Positions 7,723 through 16,816 of a stretch of 51,406 nt of DNA are shown one piece after another (the first letter of the stretch is position 1; the number at the start of each line of letters is the position of its first letter). A program made the position numbers and the translations under genes. This DNA comes from Bacteroidota bacterium (GTDB lineage: Bacteria > Bacteroidota > Bacteroidia > Bacteroidales > Bacteroidaceae): NCBI GenBank assembly GCA_023415545.1, contig JAEZKJ010000035.1, forward strand, positions 1 through 51,406, in the 5' to 3' direction. The notes beneath the pieces are model-generated. The model was given only the letters and a program-made list of their open reading frames with translations, had not been told where the DNA came from and did no database searches.

Positions 7723-8259
7723 TTATTCAACAACAGAATAGATATCACGCAAGTTACGGCCATATCCATCATAGTCAAGTCCATATCCTACTATAAAGTC
7801 ATTAGGGATCTTTATTGCCACATAGTCAATATCTAATGGGATTTGCAACTTATCTGGTTTCAAAAGCAATGTAGCAACAATAACTTTTTTAGGATTCTTC
7901 TCTTTAATAATTTCAAGAAGGTGTTTCATTGTGTGACCTGTGTCAATTATATCTTCAACGATTACTACTGTTCGTCCTTCAATATTATTTGACAGACCTA
8001 CTAAATTTTTAATGACTCCAGTAGAAGATACTCCACTATATGAAGCCAACTTCACAAAAGATATTTCTGATGGAAAATTAATATTCTTCATCAGATCAGA
8101 TGTAAACATAAATGAGCCATTGAGCACACTAACGAAAAGTGGTTCTTCACCCACAAGATCTCTATTCATTTCTTGGGCAACACGCTCAACTTCTTTTAGA
8201 ATTTGTCCTTCTGAAAGAAATATCTTAAACTTCTTGTCTTTTATTTGAATGGTTTCCAT
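7723..8259 (-). CDS. hpt: Hypoxanthine phosphoribosyltransferase
   Basis: A type I phosphoribosyltransferase of about 178 residues converting hypoxanthine (and guanine) plus PRPP to IMP/GMP. The PRPP-binding loop VVIVEDIIDTG is clear, as are the SLNGSFMF-like loop (VSVLNGSFMFTSDL) and the C-terminal VGYGLDYDG segment. A longer reading frame starts at 8286, but the ATG at 8259 is preferred because the -7 promoter element at 8284-8291 overlaps the upstream Met. It heads the adk-obg-pgeF unit and is divergent from nnr. Confidence 0.94.
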   Translation of the reverse strand: METIQIKDKKFKIFLSEGQILKEVERVAQEMNRDLVGEEPLFVSVLNGSFMFTSDLMKNINFPSEISFVKLASYSGVSSTGVIKNLVGLSNNIEGRTVVIVEDIIDTGHTMKHLLEIIKEKNPKKVIVATLLLKPDKLQIPLDIDYVAIKIPNDFIVGYGLDYDGYGRNLRDIYSVVE

Positions 8260-8283
8260 AACCTTTTTCTTATTAAATTGTTG

Positions 8284-8291
8284 CAAAAGTA
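8284..8291 (-). promoter_or_regulatory. hpt operon promoter -7 element
   Basis: Minus-strand TACTTTTG matches TAnnTTTG and lies 25 bases upstream of the chosen hpt start. No good TTTG -33 box is seen at the expected spacing. Confidence 0.6.
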
Positions 8292-8345
8292 ATACATTTA
8301 TTCTAAGTATAGAAGTTTTCTGTCAATCACTTTTATAAATAGTGT

Positions 8346-8353
8346 TATCTTTG
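8346..8353 (+). promoter_or_regulatory. nnr promoter -7 element
   Basis: TATCTTTG matches TAnnTTTG and lies 25 bases upstream of the nnr ATG. The -33 box is not clear. Confidence 0.6.
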
Positions 8354-8378
8354 TAGTATAAAATTCAGCTAATTAACG

Positions 8379-9902
8379 ATGAAAATATTGCCCAGTGTAA
8401 AATTGAAAGAGTTGGATAAATACACAATAGCCAATGAACCTATATCATCAATAGATTTGATGGAAAGAGCTGCTGTTGCTCTTACCGATGCTATTGTAAA
8501 AAGATACGACAATACTTTCACAGCTGTTATTTTCGCAGGTCCGGGCAACAACGGAGGGGATGGACTAGCTATTGCTAGACTACTATCACAGAAACAATAT
8601 AAAGTTGAGGTATATTTATTTAATACCCAAAACAAATTATCAGAAGAATGCTCTATAAATTTGGAGAGATTAAAGGAGTGTGGATTAATATATTTTACAG
8701 AAATAACTACAGAATTTAACCCTCCTATTCTTACTGATAAACATATTGTTATTGATGCAATGTTTGGATCAGGACTTAACAAACCACTAAATGGTGGATT
8801 TGCAGCTGTAGTAAAATATATAAACTCGTCTAAGTCTAATGTTATTTCAATTGATACTCCTTCGGGATTGATGGGAGAAGATAACACTTATAACATTCGA
8901 CAGAATATAATTAAAGCCAACGTTACTCTTACCATACAACTGCCTAAACTATCTTTTTTCTTTCCGGAAAATGAAGATATAGTAGGTGAATGGGAATGTA
9001 TAGATATTAATCTAAACAAAGAGTTTATTGAACATTGCGAAACTCCTTATAATATTATTGAGCAAAATGATATAAAATGGCTTATAAAAGAGCGAAAACG
9101 TTTCTCACACAAAGGGACTTTTGGTCATGGCCTACTTATTGCCGGTAGTTACGGTATGGCTGGAGCATCTATCATGGCTTCAAAAGCTTGCTTACGTTCA
9201 GGAATAGGAGTTCTTACTGTGCACGTTCCCATTTCCAATCGTGACATATTACAGATAACAGTCCCCGAAGCAATTGTTCACACAGATATTCATGAAAGAT
9301 ATTTCGCTGATCCTATCGACAGTGATCGCTATCAAGCTTTGGCCATAGGGCCGGGTATTGGACTTGAAGAGGATACAGCTCTAGCACTTATGGAACAACT
9401 TAACGGGTGTCACATCCCCATTGTTCTTGATGCCGATGCTTTAAATATACTTTCATCACACAGAAACTGGTTATCTCGTATTCCTAAAAGATGCATTCTA
9501 ACGCCTCATCCTAAAGAATTGGAGAGACTGATAGGTAAATGTCTTGACACATATGAGGTATTACGTAAAACCAAAGAACTTGCAGCGTATTTACAAGCTT
9601 ATATAGTTATAAAAGGGAAGTGGAGCACTATTGTAACACCGAAAGGTGATTTTTATATAAACCCAACAGGAAATCCCGGTATGGCAACAGCCGGAAGTGG
9701 CGATGTCCTTACAGGAATATTACTATCTTTACTTGCACAAGGTTATACACAGGAGGAGGCTGTTAAAATAGGCGTTTACACACATGGACTTGCAGGTGAT
9801 ATAGCAGCTGATGATAAAGGAGAGATTGGAATGACTGCAACAGATATTATAGAGAATCTTCCTAATGCTTGGAAATTATTAACAAGCAAAACAGATAAAT
9901 GA
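8379..9902 (+). CDS. nnr: Bifunctional NAD(P)H-hydrate repair enzyme (epimerase + ADP-dependent dehydratase)
   Basis: A 507-residue fusion of the two nicotinamide-hydrate repair activities. The N-terminal YjeF_N epimerase domain (about 1-215) has GPGNNGGDGLAIAR and the IDAMFGSGL and SIDTPSGLMG motifs. The C-terminal ribokinase-like dehydratase domain (about 230-500) has KGTFGHGLLIAGS, GPGIG, LDADALN, LTPHPKE and the signature NPTGNPGMATAGSGDVLTG with the catalytic Asp. It repairs damaged NADHX/NADPHX. It is divergent from hpt and 25 bases upstream of the DUF4831 gene, probably co-transcribed. Confidence 0.96.
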   Translation: MKILPSVKLKELDKYTIANEPISSIDLMERAAVALTDAIVKRYDNTFTAVIFAGPGNNGGDGLAIARLLSQKQYKVEVYLFNTQNKLSEECSINLERLKECGLIYFTEITTEFNPPILTDKHIVIDAMFGSGLNKPLNGGFAAVVKYINSSKSNVISIDTPSGLMGEDNTYNIRQNIIKANVTLTIQLPKLSFFFPENEDIVGEWECIDINLNKEFIEHCETPYNIIEQNDIKWLIKERKRFSHKGTFGHGLLIAGSYGMAGASIMASKACLRSGIGVLTVHVPISNRDILQITVPEAIVHTDIHERYFADPIDSDRYQALAIGPGIGLEEDTALALMEQLNGCHIPIVLDADALNILSSHRNWLSRIPKRCILTPHPKELERLIGKCLDTYEVLRKTKELAAYLQAYIVIKGKWSTIVTPKGDFYINPTGNPGMATAGSGDVLTGILLSLLAQGYTQEEAVKIGVYTHGLAGDIAADDKGEIGMTATDIIENLPNAWKLLTSKTDK

Positions 9903-9927
9903 ATTTAAATTATTATTGGCATAAAAT

Positions 9928-10986
9928 ATGAATATGAAAAAAAGTTTAGTTTTATTAGGAGTTCTTGTTTTCACGGCATATGCTCAAGCACAAGATGTAA
10001 GTAAATATACTCCAGGGATTGGTGAGCAAGGAGTAGTATATTATCTTCCTAAAACAGAGATTAAAGTTGAGGTCATTGCTGAAAAGGTAACATATACTCC
10101 TGGTCAGTTATGTCAATATGCAAACAGATACCTTAAACTATCGGATGTTTCGGATAAAGCTGAAGTTCATTGGGAATTAAAAAGTATTAAAGTTTCGGCA
10201 ATAGGAGTGCCTGATGTTTCAAATGCATATACAATAAAACTTAAAGATAAAAGCGCTGCTTCGCAAGTTGAATTAAGTGAAGAAGGGATACTGAAAGCTA
10301 TAAACACAGTAGCACCTGAAGAAAATATCAATATAAATACTCCTGTAGCAAAACCAGCTAAACCTATTGACCCTAGAACCTTTATGACTGAGGAGATTCT
10401 TAATGCTACATCTTCAGCAAAAATGGCTGAACTCATTGCCAAGGAGATTTATAATATTCGTGAAAGTCGCAACAGCCTTACTCGAGGACAAGCTGATTAT
10501 ATGCCAAAGGATGGTGCAGCGCTAAAGATAATGCTTGACAATCTTAGCATTCAAGAAAAAGCGATGACTGAAATGTTTTCAGGAGTTACAACAAAGGAGA
10601 CAAAAGAATTTTCTTTTACTGTTGTTCCTGAAGATAATATTATCGATAAAGTTCTTTTTAGAATATCAAGTAAACTAGGAATTGTAAGTGCTGATGATTT
10701 ATCAGGAGCACCTATCTATATAACTGTAAAAGATATGGAGGTAATCCCTCCTACTGACCCAAATGCCAAGAAGAAAAAAATGGAAGGTATTATTTACAAT
10801 ATACCAGGCAAAGCGATGGTTACAGTATTCTCGGCAACTAAAAAGTATGTAAATGAAGAATTACCAATTACTCAGTTTGGAGAAAAAGAGGTTCTTACAG
10901 ATAATCTCTTCAATAAAAAAATCAACACTCGAGTTATCTTCAACCCTAAAACAGGAGGTATTGTAAAAATCGATAAAGATATGTAG
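9928..10986 (+). CDS. DUF4831 family secreted protein
   Basis: A 352-residue protein with a signal peptide (about 1-21, ending AYAQAQ) that resembles the DUF4831 family of Bacteroidales. No catalytic motif is recognised. The conserved-looking core contains YLPKTEIKVEV, YTPGQLCQYANRYL and RESRNSLTRGQADYMPKDG. The predicted location is periplasm or outer-membrane inner face. It lies 25 bases after nnr, as commonly seen for this family from memory, and ends before a strong terminator. A lipobox is not present. The molecular role is unknown. Confidence 0.8.
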   Translation: MNMKKSLVLLGVLVFTAYAQAQDVSKYTPGIGEQGVVYYLPKTEIKVEVIAEKVTYTPGQLCQYANRYLKLSDVSDKAEVHWELKSIKVSAIGVPDVSNAYTIKLKDKSAASQVELSEEGILKAINTVAPEENININTPVAKPAKPIDPRTFMTEEILNATSSAKMAELIAKEIYNIRESRNSLTRGQADYMPKDGAALKIMLDNLSIQEKAMTEMFSGVTTKETKEFSFTVVPEDNIIDKVLFRISSKLGIVSADDLSGAPIYITVKDMEVIPPTDPNAKKKKMEGIIYNIPGKAMVTVFSATKKYVNEELPITQFGEKEVLTDNLFNKKINTRVIFNPKTGGIVKIDKDM

Positions 10987-11011
10987 TTAATCGGTACCTA
11001 CATTAATAATG

Positions 11012-11051
11012 AAATGCCCCCAAAAGTTTTTTCTAACTTTTGGGGGCATTT
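11012..11051 (+). terminator. Strong intrinsic terminator after the nnr/DUF4831 operon
   Basis: A perfect 17-bp stem (AAATGCCCCCAAAAGTT with AACTTTTGGGGGCATTT) and a six-base TTTTCT loop follow the DUF4831 stop by 25 bases. It separates this operon from the convergent MFS gene and may stop transcription from both sides. Confidence 0.85.
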
Positions 11052-11132
11052 TGAATATATTCTAGTGGGGATTGATATTGAAAAATTTACTTTTAGATCA
11101 CCCACAATTATTATAAGAATATTATTTCTCTC

Positions 11133-12518
11133 TTATTTCTTTATGTTTGCATCTTCCAAACCATAGCCTTTCCTCTTATTCTCAATTTTAAGTAGGAAGG
11201 CAAAAACTAGTGCAGCAGCACCAAATCCGGCAAATATCCACATTGGCAAAGAATAATTATAAGTCTGCAAACCATCTACGATAGGACCTCTACAATACTT
11301 TTCAAGTACCCATCCAATTAACAAAGGCACACCCATAAGTCCCCAGTTTTGAACCCAAAAAATAAGTGCATAAGCTGTACCCAACTGTTTTTCAGGAACA
11401 ATTTTTGGAACAGAAGGCCACATAGCCGAAGGAACAAGTGAGAAAGCAATACCAAGAATTATCATTATAAAAGTAGCAAACCACCATATATTAAGAATTG
11501 GTAATGCAAACATTGTATGTACAATTAATAACAATACAGAGCCAATAATCATTAGTGTAGCACCCTTACCTATCTTATCATAAACACTACCAAATAGTGG
11601 AGTTAAGAAAAGAGTTCCTAAAGGAAGAAGACTTGGAATAGTTCCAGCTAAATTTGGATCTACATGATATTTTTGTACCATTAGGTCGGTAGCATATTTC
11701 AAGAATGGGAATACTGCTGAATAGAATAGTACACAGAGTATAGCTATAAGCCAAAAACCTTTATTAGTAGCAACCTGCCAGATGTCTGACAATTTAAAAG
11801 CATCTTCTTCATTAGTTTCTGATGCTATTGATTCATCAAGTTTCTTATCATAGAAAGTATATATAAAGAAAGCTATTGTACCAATACACAAAAGAATAAG
11901 ACATAACAATATAGGAGCAGGAATATTAGCATGGAAAACTCCATTAGAATCTGTATGACCAAATAATGTAGCAATAGGAATAGTCACAGCTAATGCAAGC
12001 ATTGTACCCAGACGTGCTGTAGCCATTTCCATACCCATAGCAAGAGCCAACTCTTTACCTTTAAACCACTTAACAATTATCTTTGATACGGTAATACCTG
12101 CTATTTCAACACCCACACCAAATATAGCAAAACCTAATGAAGCAAGGAAAACCTGGAGTTTCATGCCCAAAAATAGAACACCGGCAGGAAAGGTTGTTGA
12201 TATGGCATAATACTTTAAAGCACAACCAGCAACCATAAAAATACAAGCACCCATTCCGGTAAATCTCACTCCCACTTTATCAAGTATTATACCACCAATT
12301 ATCAGCATGAAGGCAAATACATTAAACCATCCATATGCACTGGTGAATATACCATAGTCAAGACTATCCCAAAGTAGCTCTTTCTCAAGCATAGGTTTTA
12401 AGGGTGACATTACATCAGTTAGGAAATATCCGCAAAACATTGTAAATGCTACTAATGCAAGTACACTCCATCTTAATGTTTTAGAATCGTTTAAAGCTTT
12501 TTGAATTTTCTCTTTCAT
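11133..12518 (-). CDS. Major facilitator superfamily transporter
   Basis: A 461-residue inner-membrane protein with about 12 hydrophobic segments, a short basic N-terminus and a charged central loop (about 225-250) splitting two six-helix halves. The loop after TM2 carries GGIILDKVGVRFTG, the MFS motif A equivalent, and the second half has FGSVYDKIGKG. It resembles bacterial carriers of the MFSD1-like group, but the substrate cannot be read from the sequence. It is monocistronic, with a promoter at 12556-12563. Confidence 0.88.
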   Translation of the reverse strand: MKEKIQKALNDSKTLRWSVLALVAFTMFCGYFLTDVMSPLKPMLEKELLWDSLDYGIFTSAYGWFNVFAFMLIIGGIILDKVGVRFTGMGACIFMVAGCALKYYAISTTFPAGVLFLGMKLQVFLASLGFAIFGVGVEIAGITVSKIIVKWFKGKELALAMGMEMATARLGTMLALAVTIPIATLFGHTDSNGVFHANIPAPILLCLILLCIGTIAFFIYTFYDKKLDESIASETNEEDAFKLSDIWQVATNKGFWLIAILCVLFYSAVFPFLKYATDLMVQKYHVDPNLAGTIPSLLPLGTLFLTPLFGSVYDKIGKGATLMIIGSVLLLIVHTMFALPILNIWWFATFIMIILGIAFSLVPSAMWPSVPKIVPEKQLGTAYALIFWVQNWGLMGVPLLIGWVLEKYCRGPIVDGLQTYNYSLPMWIFAGFGAAALVFAFLLKIENKRKGYGLEDANIKK

Positions 12519-12555
12519 TATGTTTCGTTTTTATCTAAATATCTATTATAGACTG

Positions 12556-12563
12556 CAAATATA
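12556..12563 (-). promoter_or_regulatory. MFS gene promoter -7 element
   Basis: Minus-strand TATATTTG, 38 bases upstream of the MFS start. Confidence 0.6.
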
Positions 12564-12604
12564 GGTATTTTAATAAATTAAACTCAATATTTGAGAATTT
12601 GTTA

Positions 12605-12612
12605 TATATTTG
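12605..12612 (+). promoter_or_regulatory. DUF3332 gene promoter -7 element
   Basis: TATATTTG, 58 bases upstream of the DUF3332 start; a spaced -33 TTTG is not clear. Confidence 0.5.
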
Positions 12613-12669
12613 TATACACTTGACTAAAAATATTAAAAATCAAAGCGTTTAATTTAACATTGTATTATT

Positions 12670-13221
12670 ATGAAAAAAACTAAAATTACTATTGCATGTG
12701 CTTTTCTTGCAGGAAGTTTAATGTTTTCATCTTGTATAGGTTCATTCAGTTTATGGAACAATCTTAAGAGTTGGAACGAAGGAGTTAGCAACAAATTCGT
12801 TAACGAACTTATTTTTGTTGCTTTTAATATTATTCCTGTTTATCCAATTGCTTATATGGCAGATGCTCTTGTATTAAATTCAATTGAATTTTGGAGCGGG
12901 AATAACCCTGTTGCTTCTGTAGGTGAAGTTAAAGAGGTTAAAGGTGAAAAGGGAAACTATATTGTTAAAACAAATTCTGATGGTTATACAATCACAAAAG
13001 AGGGTGAAGACAAATCAGTAGATCTAGTTTATAACGAATCAAATAACACTTGGAGTGCAGTATCTGAGGGAGAAAGTTATGAACTTATTAAGATGAATGC
13101 AGATGGAACAGCAACAGTAAATATGCAAAATGGTTCATCTATGAATGTAACTATAGATGCTAAAGGTGTAGCTAGCGTAAATGCAGCCGTAGGTAATTCT
13201 CTTTTCTTCGCAGCAAGATAA
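12670..13221 (+). CDS. DUF3332 family lipoprotein
   Basis: A 183-residue protein resembling DUF3332. The N-terminus is a lipoprotein signal peptide with the lipobox cysteine at residue 22 (MFSSC). The first half contains the family-typical LWNNLKSWNEGVSNKFVNEL segment and a hydrophobic stretch FNIIPVYPIAYMADALVLNSIEFW; the second half is a Gly/Thr/Val-rich beta region (about 90-180). It is probably anchored in the envelope. Function is unknown. It is a single-gene unit ended by a terminator shared with the convergent aldolase gene. Confidence 0.8.
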   Translation: MKKTKITIACAFLAGSLMFSSCIGSFSLWNNLKSWNEGVSNKFVNELIFVAFNIIPVYPIAYMADALVLNSIEFWSGNNPVASVGEVKEVKGEKGNYIVKTNSDGYTITKEGEDKSVDLVYNESNNTWSAVSEGESYELIKMNADGTATVNMQNGSSMNVTIDAKGVASVNAAVGNSLFFAAR

Positions 13222-13240
13222 AAATATCGATATAAAACAT

Positions 13241-13274
13241 TAAAGGGTGCCAATTTTGAAATTGACACCCTTTA
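13241..13274. terminator. Bidirectional intrinsic terminator
   Basis: TAAAGGGTG and CACCCTTTA pair, continued inside by CAAT/ATTG after one mismatch, with T-runs on both sides (TTTATTTTTT on plus). It ends both the DUF3332 gene and the convergent fba gene. Confidence 0.85.
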
Positions 13275-13292
13275 TTTTTTATCTATAATAAA

Positions 13293-14297
13293 TTATTGAG
13301 CTAATTTATTGTCTGAGCCAAGAACATTTACAATTTTCTCTTTGTAAAGTTTCTCCATGTTGTCACGAGCAGGACCTAGGTACTTACGTGGATCGAATTC
13401 TGCTGGGTTTTCAGCGAAAGCTTTACGTATAGCAGCAGTCATTGCAAGACGAGAGTCAGAGTCGATATTGATTTTGCAAACAGCTGATTTAGCAGCTTTG
13501 CGCAACTCTTCTTCTGGAATACCGATAGCAGCTTTCAAAGCACCACCATATTTGTTGATTGTTTCAACTTCTTCTTGTGGAACAGAAGATGAACCATGAA
13601 GAACGATAGGGAATCCAGGAAGTTTTTCCATAACAGCATCCAATACATCAAATGCCAATGGAGGAGGAACTAAACGACCAGTAGCAGGATCAACGTGGCA
13701 TTGTTCAGGAGTAAACTTGTATGCACCGTGAGAAGTACCGATAGAAATAGCTAAAGAGTCGCAACCAGTACGAGTAGCGAAATCAATCACCTCTTCAGGG
13801 TCAGTATATGTATGGTGTTCTGCGCTAACTTCATCTTCAACACCAGCCAAGATACCAAGTTCACCCTCTACAGTTACGCCATGAGCATGAGCGTATTCAA
13901 CTACTTTCTTAGTCAAAGCTACGTTTTCTTCATATGGAAGGTGAGAGCCATCGATCATTACTGATGAGAATCCCATATCAATACAAGATTTGCAGAGTTC
14001 GAAAGAATCTCCGTGGTCAAGGTGAAGAACGATTTCAGGATGTTCGCAACCTAACTCTTTTGCATATTCTACAGCACCTTCAGCCATGTAACGAAGCAAA
14101 GTTTGGTTTGCATAGTTACGAGCACCTTTAGAAACCTGAAGGATAACAGGAGATTTTGTTTCAGCAGCAGCTTTAACAATTGCCTGCAACTGCTCCATGT
14201 TATTAAAGTTAAAAGCAGGTATCGCGTATCCACCTTTGATAGCTCTAGCAAACATATCTTTTGTGTTTACCAAGCCTAAATCTTTGTAATTAACCAT
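13293..14297 (-). CDS. fba: Fructose-bisphosphate aldolase, class II
   Basis: A 334-residue zinc-dependent aldolase cleaving fructose 1,6-bisphosphate in glycolysis. Metal and substrate motifs are visible: the HLDHGDS zinc site, VTVEGELG, the DSLAISIGTSHGAYKF segment and VLHGSSSVP. It belongs to the tagatose/fructose bisphosphate aldolase family. A longer frame starts at 14378, but the -7 element at 14339-14346 lies inside that extension, so the ATG at 14297 (MVNYKDLGLVNTKDMF) is preferred. It is monocistronic. Confidence 0.95.
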   Translation of the reverse strand: MVNYKDLGLVNTKDMFARAIKGGYAIPAFNFNNMEQLQAIVKAAAETKSPVILQVSKGARNYANQTLLRYMAEGAVEYAKELGCEHPEIVLHLDHGDSFELCKSCIDMGFSSVMIDGSHLPYEENVALTKKVVEYAHAHGVTVEGELGILAGVEDEVSAEHHTYTDPEEVIDFATRTGCDSLAISIGTSHGAYKFTPEQCHVDPATGRLVPPPLAFDVLDAVMEKLPGFPIVLHGSSSVPQEEVETINKYGGALKAAIGIPEEELRKAAKSAVCKINIDSDSRLAMTAAIRKAFAENPAEFDPRKYLGPARDNMEKLYKEKIVNVLGSDNKLAQ

Positions 14298-14338
14298 TGT
14301 TATAAAATTTATTGTTGTTAGTGAATAAAATTCTGATG

Positions 14339-14346
14339 CAAAATTA
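14339..14346 (-). promoter_or_regulatory. fba promoter -7 element
   Basis: Minus-strand TAATTTTG, 42 bases upstream of the preferred fba start. Confidence 0.6.
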
Positions 14347-14541
14347 AGTATAAATGTTCTAATTAGTGCACTATACATTCAAAATTATTCTAAAATAGAG
14401 ACTCTTTATATCTAATTTAGTGCGATATATATAATATTAATTATATTTTGCTATCTCTGTTTTACAAACATATTTCTATTAATTAATTGTATTACAATAA
14501 AAAAAAGTGTAGAAGATTTTTCTCTTTCAGATAAAAACCTA

Positions 14542-14549
14542 TATCTTTG
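14542..14549 (+). promoter_or_regulatory. L31 gene promoter -7 element
   Basis: TATCTTTG, matching TAnnTTTG and followed by GCAGTCC. It predicts a leader of roughly 65-70 nt for the L31 transcript. Confidence 0.65.
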
Positions 14550-14621
14550 CAGTCCAAAATGTGACCATTACACCATATTTTACCAAAACAGTTAATAATA
14601 ACAATAAAATAGATATAGAAA

Positions 14622-14876
14622 ATGAAAAAAGGTATTCACCCAGAAAACTATCGTCCAGTAGTATTCAAAGATATGTCTAATGGCGATATGTTCTTGTCTC
14701 GCTCAACTTGCAACACTAAAGAGACTATTGAATTTGAAGGCGAAACTTATCCTTTAGTAAAGCTTGAAATTTCAAATACTTCTCACCCATTCTACACTGG
14801 TAAGTCTAAATTGGTAGATACAGCAGGACGTGTTGATAAGTTCATGAGCCGTTATGGTAACCGTGTTAAAAAGTAA
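14622..14876 (+). CDS. rpmE2: 50S ribosomal protein L31, type B
   Basis: An 84-residue L31 with the family start MKKGIHPENYRPVVF and the C-terminal GRVDKFMSRYGNR segment. It is the type B form with the internal extension (about 38-60) and without the CxxC zinc pairs; only one Cys (about 32) is present. In organisms with two L31 forms this version serves during zinc shortage; in Bacteroidota it is often the only one. It is a single-gene unit with its own promoter and a very strong terminator. Confidence 0.96.
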   Translation: MKKGIHPENYRPVVFKDMSNGDMFLSRSTCNTKETIEFEGETYPLVKLEISNTSHPFYTGKSKLVDTAGRVDKFMSRYGNRVKK

Positions 14877-14894
14877 TTTAGGATTATCTATTCT

Positions 14895-14938
14895 AAAATA
14901 ATAAAGGTCATTTCTTATGAAATGACCTTTATTATTTT
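14895..14938. terminator. Bidirectional intrinsic terminator with a perfect 20-bp stem
   Basis: AAAATAATAAAGGTCATTTC pairs perfectly with the following arm around a TTAT loop. The right arm contains the minus-strand stop codon of the DUF3256 gene (14932-14934), so both convergent genes share it. Confidence 0.88.
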
Positions 14939-15567
14939 AATATATATCGTCCATTTTCCCAAATATATGTTTTGATATCATTTCTTGGTAGCTCAGCATT
15001 ATTTAAAATCTCTTTATCAAGAGTATCTGAAGATGTATTCTCAATTATTAAATTGTTATTCTCCTCTTGAAAAGACATTTTTTCTAAAGGGATATTCATT
15101 ATATCGTTAATCTCCTCGGTAGGTAAATTAGCTGTTAAAGTGCTATCTTTTAAAGTATCTGATTTTCTATCAAGTAGTGTTATATAACTTTTTGAATTAA
15201 GTTTTTTCCAGTCAGAAGAATAAAAAGCAAGAGAACTATCTACAGCTTTAGCTTTAAAACTTTTTACAACTCCAATTATCTTAGTTGAATCATTTACACT
15301 TAAAAGTTTCATCTCAACATATGAATTTGGAGTAACTTGAAGAAGAAGATAGTTATCGGTTATTTTTTTAAGTTCCGAAACCTTTCCAAATCTATTCTTT
15401 ACCTCTGCCTTCATATTACTATCTAAAAAGTCAATACAATCCTCACGGTTAATTTTAGTAAGCAGAGGGATTATTGAATCGGGCATAGAAACGAAATAGC
15501 TTTTAAGGGTTTGTCCTACCAAAGAGCTAGAAAAAAATATTAGTAAAAGAAATATATATTTTTTCAT
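14932..15567 (-). CDS. DUF3256 family secreted protein
   Basis: A 211-residue protein resembling the DUF3256 family of Bacteroidales. It has a signal peptide (about 1-18, ending SLVGQ) and conserved-looking SYFVSMPDSIIPLLTKINREDCIDFLDS near the N-terminus (about 23-50). It is probably periplasmic or outer-membrane associated; function is unknown. No lipobox is seen. The last codons lie inside the terminator stem shared with the L31 gene. A promoter is 18 bases upstream. Confidence 0.8.
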   Translation of the reverse strand: MKKYIFLLLIFFSSSLVGQTLKSYFVSMPDSIIPLLTKINREDCIDFLDSNMKAEVKNRFGKVSELKKITDNYLLLQVTPNSYVEMKLLSVNDSTKIIGVVKSFKAKAVDSSLAFYSSDWKKLNSKSYITLLDRKSDTLKDSTLTANLPTEEINDIMNIPLEKMSFQEENNNLIIENTSSDTLDKEILNNAELPRNDIKTYIWENGRYILK

Positions 15568-15584
15568 ATATCATAATTTGTCTT

Positions 15585-15592
15585 CAAATATA
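15585..15592 (-). promoter_or_regulatory. DUF3256 gene promoter -7 element
   Basis: Minus-strand TATATTTG, 18 bases upstream of the start codon, implying a very short leader. Confidence 0.55.
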
Positions 15593-15641
15593 CATATTTT
15601 ATCCCTTTGAAGCTTTTATATGAACATCTTTTTAAAGAATA

Positions 15642-16547
15642 CTATTTTTTAGAAGTAGTTTTAATTTTATCTACAATATATTTAGGAAGTTTAGGCATTG
15701 CTCCACTTTTGGTACATACATATGCAGAAACTTCAACAGCAAAATTATGAGCAAAAATAATATCTTTATTATAAAGAAGAGCTGATATAAATGCTGCTGT
15801 AAAAGAGTCACCTGCCCCTACAGTATTTTTAACATCCACTCGAGGAGTATCAACAAAAGATGTGATATCCTTGGTAAAGATATAACTACCATTTGCACCA
15901 CAAGTAAGAATTACAATTTCAAGATCATACTTATTTAATATTATTGTTGCTTTCTCTTTTAAGTCAACCCCTCCATAATTGAACATTTTACATACACTAT
16001 TCAACTCATCATCATTAATTTTAAGGACATTACATTTATTTAATGAGTTATCAATAATATCTTTATTATAAAAATGCAGACGTAGATTTATATCAAAAAT
16101 TTTATATAATCCTACTTCTAGATCCATCTCGTCAAGAAACGTATTTATGGTGCTCCTAGTTATTTCACTACGCTGGGCTAAAGAACCAAAACATACTGCA
16201 GAGGTCTGTTTTGCAATTGACTTAATTTCAGAAGTTAATGGGATGTAGTCCCAAGCAACATCATTCATTATTTCATAAAAAGGATGTCCATTGTCATCTA
16301 TCTCAACATTTACTCTACCTGTTGGATACTGAACTTGTTCCAAACAGTAGTTGAAATTATTTTTATTAAACTCTTCAATAATTTCAAATCCAAGTTTATC
16401 ATTTCCAATTGCACTTATGGCAACTCCATTTAGACCAAATTGAGAAACATGATAAGCAAAATTAGCAGGAGCACCTCCAATCCTTTTCCCATCCGGGAAA
16501 ACATCCCATAACGCTTCTCCAATTCCTACAACTAAAAGATTATTCAT
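15642..16547 (-). CDS. PfkB-family carbohydrate kinase, probable fructokinase
   Basis: A 301-residue ribokinase-family sugar kinase. The N-terminal substrate motif GIGEALWDVFPDGKRIGGAP (about 8-27) and the C-terminal NTVGAGDSF with GAGD at 244-247 (anion hole and catalytic Asp) are intact. The ALWDVFPDG N-terminus is typical of Bacteroides-type fructokinases, so fructose to fructose 6-phosphate is the likely reaction; the sugar is inferred from resemblance. No transporter or hydrolase gene is adjacent. It is monocistronic. Confidence 0.85.
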   Translation of the reverse strand: MNNLLVVGIGEALWDVFPDGKRIGGAPANFAYHVSQFGLNGVAISAIGNDKLGFEIIEEFNKNNFNYCLEQVQYPTGRVNVEIDDNGHPFYEIMNDVAWDYIPLTSEIKSIAKQTSAVCFGSLAQRSEITRSTINTFLDEMDLEVGLYKIFDINLRLHFYNKDIIDNSLNKCNVLKINDDELNSVCKMFNYGGVDLKEKATIILNKYDLEIVILTCGANGSYIFTKDITSFVDTPRVDVKNTVGAGDSFTAAFISALLYNKDIIFAHNFAVEVSAYVCTKSGAMPKLPKYIVDKIKTTSKK

Positions 16548-16621
16548 AAAACCTTTTTATTATTAATGAATATAAAGTAACAACAGCCAATATAACATTA
16601 TTCATTCTCACACGTCACTTG

Positions 16622-16653
16622 CAAAAGTAAAAACCACATAATCATTTTCCAAA
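16622..16653 (-). promoter_or_regulatory. Fructokinase promoter (-33 and -7)
   Basis: Minus-strand TACTTTTG (16622-16629) is preceded by TTTG (16650-16653) with 20-base spacing, a full match to the Bacteroidota consensus. The leader would be about 70 nt. Confidence 0.75.
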
Positions 16654-16741
16654 TAGCAAAAATAGAACATCACACTACTCTATTTGATATTTGTAGTTAC
16701 TTTTACTTAGAGATAAAAAATAACCACTTATATATAAAACG

Positions 16742-16788
16742 AGTGATAGCTTTTTGTTCACTTTAATATAGAGACATAAGCTATCACT
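16742..16788 (-). terminator. Probable terminator after the first LruC gene
   Basis: AGTGATAGCTT (16742-16752) pairs perfectly with AAGCTATCACT (16778-16788), 11 bp with a 25-base loop. On the minus strand it is followed by CGTTTTATATA, about 30 bases after the stop codon. Confidence 0.65.
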
Positions 16789-16816
16789 TTAAACTTTTAA
16801 TATATGTATTATAATA

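Larger units (their letters stand above)
14298..14621. other. Intergenic promoter region between fba and the L31 gene
   Basis: This stretch of about 320 bases is AT-rich and divergent. It holds the fba promoter on the minus strand and the L31 promoter on the plus strand, with a 72-base L31 leader rich in A and lacking an obvious stable hairpin. Nothing else was recognised. Confidence 0.6.

Noticed and set aside
8369..8887. A 172-codon minus-strand frame
   Set aside because: It is antisense to the epimerase domain of nnr, which has intact motifs.
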